Shown here one piece after another: positions 23,618 through 33,267 of a DNA stretch of 64,000 nt. The notes under the pieces were generated by a model that saw nothing but the letters and a program-made list of their open reading frames with translations, had not been told where the DNA came from and searched no databases. Position 1 is the stretch's first letter. Each line of letters starts with the position of its first letter. Source of the DNA: Ampullaceana balthica (lineage: Eukaryota; Mollusca; Gastropoda; Lymnaeidae); the NCBI GenBank assembly GCA_944989445.1, contig CALYLW010000332.1:191001-255000 (forward strand). Reading direction: 5' to 3'. The position numbers were made by a program, and so were the translations under genes.

Positions 23618-26600
23618 GATGTGTATATATATTTAAATGCGTTTTGGCAATTTTATTCAATGAATTTAATTCACTGTTAATAGTAGCATTGACACATTGT
23701 AACTAATTATTATAAACAAACATAAAAAAAAATTATAAAGGTATTCCTCTATCCTCAGCTACACCGTGACATGTTGTCTGGCAACTGACAAGGACGTCAG
23801 CATCAAGTTTGTTCCCAAGACCCAGGAATACGCACAGAGTTACTCTAAATCCTTCGACTACATGGTGAGTGACTTATATAATTGTTTGAAAGTTTATACT
23901 TTTTTTAAAAATTGGTGTACAATATATATATAAAGTGAAACCTCTCATAATGGAGATAATTCGTTCCATAATCTTACTCGTTAAGCGTAACACTCGTATG
24001 ATTATCTTCTTGTGGTTTTTTCTTCGAAGACATTTTATCGTAATGTTATTATACTTTGCACATAAAAAAATTACGAATACTGTATGAATACAAAATTTGT
24101 AAAAAAACGGGTGATCACACACGAAAACAATACACTAACAGACCGAGTGCTACAGACCAATGAATCGGTGTGGAAGTAGTCCGGCACACAAATGAATGTC
24201 GGGAAAAAGGCACTTCCCTTTGCTGCGTAACTCGTTATGCGAAATGTCTCTCGTTAAGGGAGCAACTTCTTCACATTTTGTTTTGCTTGTTATGCGAATT
24301 ACTCGTTGTGAGAGATGCTCTTTACGAGAGGTTCCACTGTATGTATATATACATATTGTAAAGAACCTTGACATAATTTGTCTCACATTCACTTGCTCAA
24401 TTTCAACATCAACAAAAAAGTCTATATTTCAATTGATTCTTCTCTTTATTAAATCCCTTATATTAACTTCACCGTCTTGTCGTAGTCAAACCTGCGAAAA
24501 AATAAAAGTAAAATATCACCCACATCCAATCATCCTATCGAGCTAAAATTTTGCACATAGACTTGTGTCACCTAACAATGCATTGTATCAATATTCCAGA
24601 TCGATCGAATGTACCGTAATTAAATTAATTAATGTTTAGTTTATCTCTATTTATCTCTATGTAGCATGTGTAGCGTCTGCTATAGTTGACCTCCACGGTC
24701 ACCGGAGTTTCACTCCAGCCCTCGAGATGTCGAGGTGGTTTGTCGCGCAGTGCGTGGTATATTGAACATAATCAATACTTTTAGTTATTTCTCATATATA
24801 AGGGATTTATAGTCGAAAACTTTTGTTTTTACGGATTTTTTATTTATCAGATCAGTTAACTCTAATTGCTTCACTCCGGTCTGCGTCCTCTCGACTCTCT
24901 AACTCCCTTCTTCTCTGTCTGCTACTGCCCTCCAACTCTCTCTTTGCCCTCCGACTCTAAGTCGCCCCTACCCAAAATCTCCGCCCCCCCCTTGATGTCC
25001 GTCATAAAAATTCCTCCGCCCCTATTTCTGTCCTCGCCCATCTACGTAACACCATCTGGTCTACATCCCCACCATGGTTACTTGTACCGTGGTCGGTTCT
25101 TTCATCTACCAACCGACGTATCCACCTAGTCAAACAGCTAATGGCTATTTTTTTAGCCTCCCCCCTTTCATCTACACCACCGCCGTGTCACACCTCCGTA
25201 GGTCAATCCCGTTGATGGCCATCGGCACGACTGGACCCTCCACACCCCTACCCAGCACTACTCTCAAACAAGTCCCACCAATTACTCCGCCCCTAGGTCC
25301 TCCACAATATATATAAGTATTTTTCAATCTCCTAAGATATCCTTTTTAATCAAATTTTATTTAATGAATATGGTCCAACATATTAATATTACTTTTACTT
25401 CTGTCGGATATCATAAGAAATTCGTATTAGTAAAGTTTGCTTGAAAAATATTATTGAATTGTTCCATAAAAGTTAGCTTTGCAAAGTTAGGTTCGCTCTG
25501 AAAAACTTTTCAAAGTCATTCATATTCTCAAATGATTTTAAATAAACTTCCGCATTGAATTAAATGCCTGAATTGTCAACATAAGTTAGACGGTGTGATA
25601 TGTCCTACAGAATATGTATGTCCTGCACTCCGCAAGAAGATATCTTAAGATCGTGTGTTTTTGTCTTTGCCTCTACAGCCTGAGATCAGCTTCTATGTGA
25701 ACGAAAGATGTGATGTTAAGATCACTGACAACCCTTACTCCGTGGAGGTCGGCGATTGGGTCTACATCGGTATCAGTGTCAAGGCCGAGAACATGTCGAT
25801 CTTCAGAGACAATGACCTGAAGCTGGTTGTCGAAAGGTGTACCGCCAACCCAATCCGAGGCGCCCTTGACAGCAACTATCCTGAAAACGTGACGCTCATT
25901 AACAACAAGTACGTGGCGATTACATATATATAGAGAGTCATTCGTGCAGATTGACACATACGAATAAGCGATTATAATTATTATATTGATTAAAAAGTAA
26001 CACTTTAACATATCGACTATTGACAGCAATTACTAGTCTTAGACGTGTAAGAAATTTAGAAGAGGTTACGGGTTTTGCTATTTAAGTGTGATGTTTGGTT
26101 CTTTCGTCCGTCGATACGACGAGGTCCACTCTAGTCATCCGAGGGTTGTCTGTGCGTGCGCAGATGGCTGATTAGGCCGATCCTTGCACGGAAGGTTCGG
26201 GAACAGAAGGGACAAGGGACGAGTGCGACATATCCTGGAGGGTTGACAGCATGGGCCTTTCGGGCTTGCCTCTTCTTTTCTGCGGCGGTGATGTTTTAAA
26301 ATAGAAATGAAACTACCGAAAATTGCTAAATGACTTATAAAATATAAACTGCTAAATGCTAATGTTTAAAAAAAAATGATATCTTAATGTGCAAGATCAA
26401 TGCCAGGCAGTAGTGGTAGAAGGCAAAATCTCATTTTAAGTTTTAGATCGGGTGTTATTCAGGGCTCAGTGCTAGGCAACTGTATATTCCCGGAATTAAT
26501 AAACGTCCATCAGCAGAAACTGACCACACAATCTAAATACAAGTGATGAAATTGCACCTTTTTTTTACTGTTCCCCCGATCCACAATTAATGTGATCTAT

Positions 26601-29292
26601 ACTAAATAAAGGCAAAGCCCTGCCTCAAAACTAATTCTCCAACTTCCTGTGTAGGTAGAAGCATGAAACTTTGGGAAGTTGATGAGTACGCTCCCACGAG
26701 GGTAACAAACGTTAAAAAAAATTATGACTCTCTGGGGTCAGGGGCCCAAATGTATTTTTTCCTAATATGAGATATATAAAAATTTGTTTAAACTTTGGCT
26801 ACTGTTTAAATTGATGGATGATCTTGACCAAAATGTGTACATACAACTTGATGACCCATCTTAAAATTCTAAAGGGCAATGAACTCCTAATGACAATACC
26901 TTTTGGGCGGGGGACTAAATATTTTTTTCCTAAACAATTACCATTTCCATTTTACTCAATTCGACCATTGTAGAAAAATATAGCCATCATGATCAAGGTT
27001 GAAATAAATAAATAAGGTGTTTACAACTTATTATCTTAATCCATTGGGCCCTGGGGCCCTTAATGTCATTTCTTATGTAAGCTGTAGAAATATTATTGTA
27101 TTCATCCGATCGCCTTGAAAGTTAAGGAAGTTGCTGAGTACGTCCCACAGAAGTTTCTGGCAAGAAAACTAACATCAACAAGCTTTTAAAATACCAACAT
27201 TTCTTTTTCGTTAAATGAGTTGTATTAAATGTATTTAAACAGTATAATGGGTAATGGATGGATCTTGAACCAAATTGATCAATACAAATTTTATGGTTCA
27301 TATTAAAATTCTATGGAGAACTAAACTACTAATGTAACCTCCTTCGGGGCCGGGGGCCCCAATTCTATTTTTCGTAAACTTTTAATTATTTATTCCCCAT
27401 AATTTTCAAACAAATCTTGCCAAATATTGACACATATCTCCATGATGATCCAGATTAAAAGTTACATGCCAATGAACATTACATCTTCCACCGTTTTTTC
27501 CCGGGGTCCTTCATGTCATTTTATTCCCAATTTGATTTTAAACGAAATAAAAAAATTGTCAAACAAGTCTATCTATCATAATCCAGATTGAAATTAACAG
27601 GTATTTTAAAATTTAAATCTAAATAGGGTTGGACGAATGGGCGCATTAATGTCGTTTTTTAGATAATTTTTTTTTATTAACTTATCGACATAAAAAACTT
27701 AATTAAGAAAGTTCTGGAATACACTTCCCCAAAGGGTTCTGGCTAAAATGGGTGTTTCTTGATTAAACTTGGTGCATAATAATTTCAATAAACATATTGA
27801 GAAACTAAAGGGCAAAATATGTCCAAAATAAAATCAGGTTTCATTTCGAAATTCTACGCGTGACTGACTCAATGGTCGACAACGTTCGCCATGTTAAACA
27901 TTCTTATTTATAGCCCCATCTTCTCGAAATTTGGTAGGTGGCTTCCCATTTCTAACCGACATATATGAACGTACTTTTTTCGTTGGTATGATGTCAATGT
28001 CATTCGCCAAACTGAGCCATTCCAACTGCCTTTATACTTATGGTCCCATCTATCTTCCAGAACTTTGTTACGCAGGTTCTCAAAACTAACTGAAATCCTA
28101 CTGTTTCTCTAAAGCGTGAGGGTATTATGCTAGTAGAAAATATAATAATATAATTTAATGAACTTGTATTCAACTTGGATTTCAATGATTAAAAATTACA
28201 TACAATGCACACCATCTTTCGTTATGTCACCAAGTTAACCATATTCCATTGATATGAACCTACATGAACCTACATGCAGAAGAAAATCAGTAGCCACGAG
28301 CCTCGTGCTCTTTATGGGTCTTCCCGGAAGACCCTCTCCATTGATATAAAACTTCCCTTGTTTCTTTCCTCCTGTTACTTCCAGGTGTCCAGCTGATGTG
28401 GCCAGTGTGACCACCTATCCAGTCAGCAACACCACCGAAGGCTTCAGATTCAGGGCTTTCAAGTTCTTTGGCTACTCCTCTGTGTACGTCACATGTCACC
28501 TGCGTGTGTGTTTAGCGACGGACGCTAAGCCCCAGTGCGACAGGTGAGAATTGTCTACTACATTGAAGTATGGTTTAAAAGGAATAATGACACAAAAGCA
28601 ATGTTTAAATTAAAATTATTGACCTTTCAAAATCAAAATGTATGTAGACTAAGCAAATAGTAATAAAAATGAAATAAAATTAAAATGTTGACTTACAACA
28701 TTCATCGCCATTGATACAACATAACATAATATATCGTATATTTTGGTGAACACCATCTTGTACAATGTGAGGCTATGGTCTCCTACTCCAATCTCCTCTT
28801 TTCCCACCAAACCATGGCCTTCCGACTACATGCCCGGACCCCCAGTTGCCATTTGCTGGCTTATATGTTTGCCTTCATTCCAGAAGACCTGTCCTTTGCG
28901 TTATGCCTAGTTTAATTATTAACGCTATGAGCCAGTCTTTAAACGAACAACACGTCTATGTTTTATGACAAGAAAGCTAAATGTCATTTTAATGATAAAT
29001 TTAAGTTATTAGAATTAAGACTAAAATAATTAGCGCTATATTAAAAATATTTACTCATGCCTAATTGTGTCTAAACATTTTAAGACATCGTTCATTTCTG
29101 TTTGTCTATAGATCCTGTCTTTCCAATGGAGCTGGACGAAAGAGACGTACCGTTGGTGACAAAATAACTGGACTGGACACAGTGATCTCCCAAGTTCTAC
29201 AGATCGCCGATCCCAAGCAACCCCCAGTGAACACCCAAATAAACGAAGAGAGAACCGCTGAAAGAATCAACCCGCGTTTCATTAAACACTAA
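15098..29292 (+). CDS. Gene A: secreted SRCR-SRCR-ZP domain protein, complete, 12 coding exons
   Basis: Spliced coding exons: 15098-15161, 15657-15831, 16598-16736, 16856-17000, 20722-20872, 21897-22108, 22410-22618, 22893-22984, 23759-23864, 25679-25908, 28385-28543, 29112-29292. All have AG/GT borders and compatible phases, giving 1863 nt, 620 residues plus stop. Order: signal peptide (about 1-21), SRCR 1 (about 30-127, six Cys), linker to 174, SRCR 2 (about 176-290), ZP module (about 296-565), furin-like RKRR (570-573), 47-residue tail without a membrane segment. SRCR domains bind ligands and ZP modules polymerise extracellularly, so a DMBT1/hensin-like matrix, mucosal or egg-coat role is plausible. 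Which of these is unknown. The next gene is its paralogue. Intron 4 is swollen by a 39-bp minisatellite. The exon chain is seen directly; expression is not. Confidence 0.9.
15657..15831 (+). CDS. Gene A exon 2: first half of SRCR 1
   Basis: Encodes EFTKETITHLKL, GRVVIQINNEEVDGAICGTW and NAAVACRMLGYG, the amino half of an SRCR domain with its first two Cys. 175 nt, exactly the length of the paralogous exon; phase 1 to phase 2. Read-through past the donor at 15832 gives an 84-codon frame that is not the spliced product. Confidence 0.92.
16067..16297 (-). mobile_element. tRNA-derived SINE in gene A intron 2
   Basis: Direct repeats TTAGTCCA at 16059-16066 and 16298-16305 bound 231 bp. On the minus strand the head has an A-box-like TGGATAGCGAAG and a B-box GGGATCGATTCC (16231-16242 in plus coordinates), 40-50 bp apart, as in Pol III SINE promoters. 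No tRNA cloverleaf is complete, so it is not a tRNA gene. Confidence 0.7.
16598..16736 (+). CDS. Gene A exon 3: second half of SRCR 1
   Basis: Encodes AGNTLANQGTYGTGSHNFLM, NLRCTGQEQSLSDC and ATVDCTYD; donor GAC|GTACGT. 139 nt, as in B. Supplies three of the domain's Cys. Confidence 0.92.
16856..17000 (+). CDS. Gene A exon 4: end of SRCR 1 and linker
   Basis: Begins SPDVVVSCSNP (last SRCR 1 Cys), then a linker AFATGSVVAVKRVAANQVS to DHTNC. 145 nt as in B; phase 0 to 1; donor TT|GTAAGT. Confidence 0.9.
17395..17900 (+). pseudogene. Decayed LINE-like 3' coding segment next to the minisatellite
   Basis: One frame reads HMYNHLPDRQREKMLHGL, AQSPAELMGNTKDREQWRGM and TAYASGHGT, similar to the 'dR..Wr.l...a....Gt' end of non-LTR reverse transcriptase proteins. 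There are stops upstream. The 39-bp array starts immediately after, so the minisatellite probably arose in the tail of this insertion. Confidence 0.5.
17902..20287 (+). repeat. 39-bp minisatellite, about 61 units (gene A intron 4)
   Basis: The consensus unit runs 'atggagatgctagagacaca' then 'cttacaccaatctaccaga'. The left part (17902-18200) is a variant 'atggagttgagggagacac' in which ACACCAATC and ACAACAATC units alternate, giving a 78-bp higher-order repeat. A few rearranged units follow at 18200-18290, then about 50 very homogeneous units with a single A/G polymorphism (ccagAatgg or ccagGatgg). The unit has no stop in several frames, so long repetitive open frames (690, 373 and 314 codons on plus; 143 on minus) arise automatically. 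There is no promoter, splice or family evidence for a gene. Confidence 0.97.
20448..20634. mobile_element. hAT-type MITE ('cttctcaaagtggtggtccg' family), copy 1
   Basis: Ends cagccTTCTCAAA(gtgg) and TTTGAGAAGcactg are inverted repeats; 'gtccgcggacc' and 'ggtccgcaa' lie just inside. Near-duplicate flanks CTTTACAG (20443-20450) and CTTTACAA (20635-20642) suggest an 8-bp duplication with a small loss at the left end. A clean copy of the family lies at 37693-37866. Lies 87 bp before exon 5 of gene A. Confidence 0.7.
20722..20872 (+). CDS. Gene A exon 5: first half of SRCR 2
   Basis: Encodes TAGNIRLHGIRDRPGMGYVQ, GAWQYICDDRW and DDAKVVCRELCY, a canonical SRCR start (G.vrl ... G.vqV...G.W..iCdd.W...dA.VvCReLGy). 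151 nt; it lies on the far side of the 3.7-kb intron 4. Confidence 0.93.
21110..21440. repeat. Degenerate TGTATG/GTGTG-rich tract (gene A intron 5)
   Basis: Low-complexity sequence built of tgtatg, gtgtgt and tgtatc words. Several short frames on both strands here are low-complexity translations, not genes. Confidence 0.6.
21433..21606. mobile_element. Probable MITE with CCGGAT-rich interior
   Basis: Ends taGGGGTGTAttgg and ccggTACACCCtta are inverted. The interior repeats 'atccggccggagccggattt'-like words. No clear target duplication, so only the element nature is suggested. Confidence 0.45.
21620..21795. repeat. (GT)n-rich low-complexity tract
   Basis: A pure GT run at about 21738-21763 inside a longer gtgtatg-type degenerate tract, 100 bp before exon 6 of gene A. 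Confidence 0.75.
21897..22108 (+). CDS. Gene A exon 6: second half of SRCR 2
   Basis: Encodes GPACARPGVEYQYRP, FAWNTVHCTGDENTLSSC and GQCSPQELAGVQCVVPPEPV. Completes SRCR 2. 212 nt, one codon shorter than in B. Confidence 0.92.
22410..22618 (+). CDS. Gene A exon 7: start of ZP module
   Basis: Encodes MNADLQCSALNGDIVLQF, GARSDCATAT and LTPQNCGTVKT, the N-terminal part of a ZP-N-like domain with three Cys. 209 nt; phase 1 to 0. Confidence 0.85.
22893..22984 (+). CDS. Gene A exon 8: ZP module
   Basis: Encodes DNGSDICYSNKVQYDNEVYQ and NVLLDYKKKT. 92 nt; phase 0 to 2; donor AC|GTAAAT is identical in B. Confidence 0.9.
23568..23617. repeat. Compound (AC)n(AT)n microsatellite
   Basis: About 17 AC units followed by about 7 AT units in gene A intron 8. 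Confidence 0.95.
23759..23864 (+). CDS. Gene A exon 9: ZP module
   Basis: Encodes YTVTCCLATDKDVSIKF and PKTQEYAQSYSKSFDYM; ends in phase 0 at a GTGAGT donor. 106 nt as in B. The adjacent CC pair is retained as CC in B. Confidence 0.9.
24451..24848 (+). mobile_element. HINE-like element (copy 11), gene A intron 9
   Basis: AAATCCCTTATATTAACTTC start, 'atcgagctaaaattttgcac', 'cagatcgatcgaatgtaccg', then ATATAAGGGATTT and AAAAC/GTTTT hairpin with ACGGATTTTTTATT. More diverged than the copies in the first 12 kb. Confidence 0.7.
24852..25320. other. C-rich intronic tract, no gene recognised
   Basis: Pyrimidine- and CCTCC-rich sequence giving Pro/Ser/Leu-rich frames of 80-90 codons in two overlapping frames. 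No domain or splice evidence; probably repeat-derived. Lies in gene A intron 9. Confidence 0.35.
25679..25908 (+). CDS. Gene A exon 10: ZP-C region
   Basis: Encodes PEISFYVNERCDVKITDNPY, VEVGDWVYIGISV and LKLVVERCTANPIRGAL. The 'V.vGd.vyi.v.v' and 'v..C.a.p' pattern is that of a ZP-C domain. 230 nt, one codon shorter than in B. Confidence 0.92.
26095..26300 (-). pseudogene. LINE 3' end with C-terminal zinc-finger motif
   Basis: Minus strand reads EKKRQARKAHAVNPP, then CPFCSRTFRARIGLISHLRT with H following, then a stop. This is the C2H2-like terminal motif ('C..C.R....RiGL.sH.R.') of several non-LTR retrotransposon families in invertebrates. Only about 200 bp, 5'-truncated. In gene A intron 10. 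Confidence 0.8.
26560..27900. repeat. Degenerate long-period repeat with recurring 'gggcccc' blocks
   Basis: Four or five related segments of roughly 250-330 bp, each with a sequence like 'gaaactttgggaagttgatgagtacg' followed by a block such as 'ggggtcaggggcccaaatgt', 'gggccctggggcccttaatg' or 'ggccgggggccccaattc' and 'tattttt..taa'. Spacing is irregular. No open frame. In gene A intron 10. Confidence 0.5.
28385..28543 (+). CDS. Gene A exon 11: ZP-C region, Cys-rich
   Basis: Encodes KCPADVASVTTYPVSNT, FRFRAFKFFGYSSVYVTCHL and CLATDAKPQCDR, the 'f.f.aF+f.....vy.hC.v..C' end of a ZP domain. 159 nt; donor AG|GTGAGA. Confidence 0.92.
29112..29292 (+). CDS. Gene A exon 12: furin site and C-tail
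   Basis: Encodes SCLSNGAGRKRRTVG, then a hydrophilic tail ending RINPRFIKH and TAA at 29290-29292. RKRR fits the consensus furin cleavage site found after ZP domains. No transmembrane or GPI signal follows in this exon. Confidence 0.9.
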
Positions 29293-29737
29293 TCTCGAAA
29301 ACTTACATCTTGTAGCAGCGTTTCCTCGACTCTTCCAGTGATGAGCAGATTACAACTTCGTAACAGATTCCACAATTGCTTTACATCGACATTTAAATTA
29401 TTACAAAGTGCTTAGAAGTAAATACCACAGAAATACGACAAGAGGTACAGCATCTCATGTGTTATCTTTAACAAATAATTTTAATCACATTAAAAAAAAA
29501 CACACACCATCTGTCAAGGTTCAAACTTTACATTCATTACTGCACTAATTCCCTCTCCTTAACGCTTGTAACTCTTTTAACTATAAAAATCATTTAAGAT
29601 ACGTTTTTAAAATTTTGATTAAAATTATTGATTATGTAAGTTGTATTTAAAAAAAATAATTAAACATTAGTTCGCAAAGATTGTACTGTAATATTTATTG
29701 ATATTAACTATTCTAAAAACATTGCATACTAATAGAT
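29293..29737. other. Gene A 3' flank / probable 3' UTR
   Basis: AT-rich sequence after the stop. Clear AATAAA hexamers occur only further on, at 30027-30032 and 30213-30218, beyond a LINE fragment. Weaker ATTAAA hexamers occur near 29490 and 29615. The true end of the transcript cannot be fixed from sequence. Confidence 0.35.
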
Positions 29738-29930
29738 CCACCCATGTGGCGCTACAGCCCATGCGAGACTTTGGCCGGTCTCACCACTTTCTTCCACTCA
29801 GACTTAGTCAGTTGCTTTTTCCCCCTCAAATATTGGTCTCCCACTTGCTGTAGATCATTCTCTACATTATCTATCCATCTAAGCACGAGCAATTTTTCCT
29901 GTGGGGTTATGGACTGTATAATAATGCTTC
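29738..29930 (-). pseudogene. LINE 3'-end fragment (C-terminal tail)
   Basis: Minus strand reads LLVLRWIDNVENDLQQVG, KSEWKKVVRPAKVSHGL, stop. This is the 'gRp++rWiddv..Dl...g ... ew..iv..ak.h.Gl' tail of many invertebrate LINEs. The edge 'gtggcgctacagcccatgc' is the 3' side. Confidence 0.75.
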
Positions 29931-32146
29931 GTATTTCTGTTAAACTTTTGAAAAATAATCTTGGTCATACACAATTTATCTTATAATCTTTGTGTATGCT
30001 TGTTGAAAGTCTTTACAATGAAGCAAAATAAATGTCACTTTTTTTAGCAAAACCAGTATATTATTTCATACTTTGGAAGATACAAAAATTCAGCTTTTAT
30101 TAATTTTTTGTAAAAGAAAAAAAACCTATTTTCTTTTCGCACTTTTATTTTGATAATTTTTCACCATAAACTTCAGAAAGACTACAAACTACAAAGGAAA
30201 TGTTCGCAGTTCAATAAAGATCTTTATATTTCTAAATCTGAGTTTAAATTGTGCAGCATCGCACCACATCCTGATTGGGTGTTTGAGAAACATTTCTTTT
30301 TTAAAGAAGAGTAGATTTAATAATTTTTGTTTTCATGCTAGACATCAACCAAGACAAAATATTATTGTGTTAAAATAACTTCAGATTCAAGCAGCTCACT
30401 GAATTTATTACTTTTCTGTCTCTTTATTTCATGATCCCGCGATCAAAATAGTTTGTCATTCTGACTTCTGTGTATATATTTTTTTATATTGAATTGAGTG
30501 AGTTCACGAGGCCTCGCTTCTTTTGGTAACACCACTTCCACAATCACAGGGGCTAAACAGGAGAGTTTTAGAAACTGATATTTGTATGGAAGTCTCAGTT
30601 CTTTGGTCTCTTTCAGACGACAGTGAATATTTATAAACATTGACATGACCTTTTCACCTTCTCTAATTGAGATTATCAATTTGATACTTATTTATATATG
30701 AAAGATAAGAGATGAGGTGGAAAGAAAATTAAAATTTCTTAAAGTGTAGAAAGATGTAAATCACTCTTAAGTTTCCACATAATAATTAGTGTAACAAATT
30801 AACTGAAGACCAATTTTAAATATATTAAAATCTTAGTCTCTTACTTTGCCATGCGCAATCAGTACACGGTGTCTTTTTATATGGCTAAGCAGTAATTTAT
30901 AAGTGGTCCATATAAAATTTAAGAAACTGATCAAATTCATTGTGATTAGAATTAAATCACATTTAAAAAGCAACCTACTAGAACCCAGCATGGTAAAACT
31001 ACGACTTAGATACCAGGTGTACCAGTCATACGCATAAAGTTGTCACCTTCTAATTTATCATGGCCTGACTTGTCAGTTTAGCTTCAAGCTGTTTGTGCTC
31101 TCTGGGTGTGGCCAAGCCTCGAGTCAATCCGTAAAACCGGAAATAACCCTCGCTTTGACTTTGTCTACACTGAACAAATATTTATTCTTTCAGCTTATTC
31201 CAAATCAAGAAATGGTTGACGCTGAACATGCTTTTAAAAAAAAATTTAAGTAATAAGGAGGAATGGTTACCAGAGCAGAAGAAATGAAGAAATGAAATCA
31301 ATTGCGTTTCAAAAATAAAATGCGAATGATAAATCCAATTTCATTATAATGGAAGCTTCAGAGTTGAAGCAAAACTTACTTTTTTTCCTCTTATATTCGC
31401 CATTCTGTCAGTTATTCTATCAATAATATTATATTTAATACTTATATTCTTCATCAAATTTAGTCAATGCGCAAGTTGGCATATCAGCCACCTTTGTTAA
31501 CAGGCATGATTGCACAGCTTAGCTGAGATATTTTTCTGTTAAAAAAAACTTTATTGCACATTATTGCACAAATATTGCACTCACCAAAGTGTACCTTAGG
31601 CATTTTTTAAAAGCAAGTTAATTGCGTAAATTTTTCTAATGTTGTCTTGCCTCAATAAAAATGATAAAATCAAATGGAAACAAAAGACCTCAACAGCGTG
31701 GAGTTGATCTAAGGTCTATACTAAATGAAACATTAGTTTTTTATATGGTGACTTTAGATTAAGATACATTTTTATTACCAACTGTAAAATTTATAAAATG
31801 ACATCAATATCAATTCAATATGGACTCAAGAAGCAAAGTGTGAGTATTTGATGACGTAATAAAAAGGCAATGGGTTAACATCGTTGATTACTTATAAAGT
31901 CTATGTGATGAATGACAATAAAATATATAAATACATAGTATTGCATCATCCTGCCCTAAACCATCGTTCAGTTAAAATAAAAATGTAAACCTGAACACGC
32001 CCGATATATAAACATACGTTTTTAATTTTCTAGTTATTAAAAAAATAAGTGTGTCTATAGTTAGAACAAAAATCATAAACACATGCGATGATAAGCTGCC
32101 CTCCCCCGCGTGAACTCAACCCACCTAACGTGTTCACGTTACCTTT
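29931..32146. other. Intergenic region between genes A and B
   Basis: AT-rich. Two AATAAA hexamers (30027, 30213) could serve gene A. The only frame of note is 78 codons on the minus strand (30443-30679), without recognisable features. No repeat family recognised. Confidence 0.4.
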
Positions 32147-32187
32147 AGTCTGCCGAACCACCACGTCGTTAGGATAAACTATTCTTG
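32147..32187 (+). promoter_or_regulatory. Putative transcription start and non-coding exon of gene B
   Basis: 'AGTCTGCCgAACC.cCACGTCG' then donor TTG|GTAAGTT at 32188, matching the patch upstream of gene A. Conservation of both the exon core and the donor in two non-coding flanks argues for a real 5' UTR exon. Confidence 0.5.
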
Positions 32188-32531
32188 GTAAGTTAATTAA
32201 ACGCTTTAATTAAGAGGCATCAATGTTATTAAAAAAAAGACAAGCCAATTTAAGAAATTACCTCTTTTAAGGAGCTACATTTCTTATAGCATCTGTTATT
32301 GTTCCCATCATGATTAGAAGCATAGACAAATGTATTTTCGTCTAAAACAAACACTAGAGTCTAGAGTATCTAACATACATTTCTGTTAAATTTCGCAACG
32401 TTCCAATTACATTTAAACATGTGTCTGGGGATTATTGGTTAGCTGATTGGTCAACCACTCAAAAAATTTCTAAAATACAAAATACACATACGAAATGTGT
32501 AATGAAAACAATAAATTTGATATTTATTATT

Positions 32532-32809
32532 AAATTAAAGCGACAATATACATTTCCGCTAATGCCTTCATCAGTACAATTTTAAATAATAAAATGATAC
32601 ACGCAGTGGTACAAAAAACGAAACACGTGCTTTTGTTGTGTTATATTTCATTTTGTTATTTCATTTTATTAATCCACTAAAACGACAATATACGTTTCGG
32701 CTATTGCCTTCATCAGTACAATGTTTTTTAATAATATAATACACGCAGTGATAGCGAGTAAAAAAAACGAAACACGTGCTTTTGTTGTGTTATATTTCAT
32801 TTTGTTTTT
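32532..32809 (-). repeat. Tandem pair of 138-bp repeats with a CUGAUGA...GAAAC hairpin motif
   Basis: 32532-32670 and 32671-32809 are diverged direct copies, each containing on the minus strand 'tgtactgatgaaggca' + short loop + 'gc.gaaa.gtatattgtc' and ending 'aaaacgaaacacgtgctttt'-type sequence on the plus side. Tandem terminal repeats and a CTGATGA-stem-GAAA core are known for Penelope-like retroelements, which carry hammerhead ribozymes. Assignment is tentative because the flanking helix I is weak. Gene B 5' intron. Confidence 0.45.
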
Positions 32810-33194
32810 CTCTAAAGAATTTTGAGTATCGATGAGAGTAATCTGCGGGGAATTAAAAAAATGTTAAAATATTTCAAGAACGTACAAAAAATGTGAATTT
32901 ACAATGAAGGATGGATCCAGGAATAATTTAGTAACTTAAAAAACAACAATAAAACAAAGAAAAATGAAAGAAAATGCTTTAATCAATGCATTTTAAAAAA
33001 GGAACTAAAGATATTTGGAGAGTACGCACATTGCAACTAATTTTGCACAGTTTTGCAGACTTTTTCTAGTGTATTTAATTTTGATAGTCCAAAGTTAAAA
33101 TATTTTACTAAAATAATTGTTGATTGGTATAAATTTTAGATAAAGTTGTAATATTTTTTTCTGAAAGTAAAACAGCTACATTTTGTGCCAGATA

Positions 33195-33267
33195 ATGGTC
33201 AACATGCACGTCAAAATTCCTTGGACACTGGCTCTCATCGTGTTTAGCTGCACATTTCAAACTCAAG
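33195..33267 (+). CDS. Gene B exon 1: signal peptide
   Basis: ATG at 33195 (a second in-frame ATG four codons in), hydrophobic WTLALIVFSC, then FQTQ; donor CAAG|GTAAAA, phase 1. Compares with LWTLALFVLSC in A. Confidence 0.88.

Noticed and set aside
24170..24546. Overlapping plus- and minus-strand frames of 63-116 codons
   Set aside because: No domain, and the region joins unannotated intron sequence to a HINE copy; symmetrical 'ttatgcgaa' words suggest repeat debris.
30443..30679. 78-codon minus-strand frame between the genes
   Set aside because: No start context, domain or conservation evidence; expected length by chance in this AT-rich DNA.
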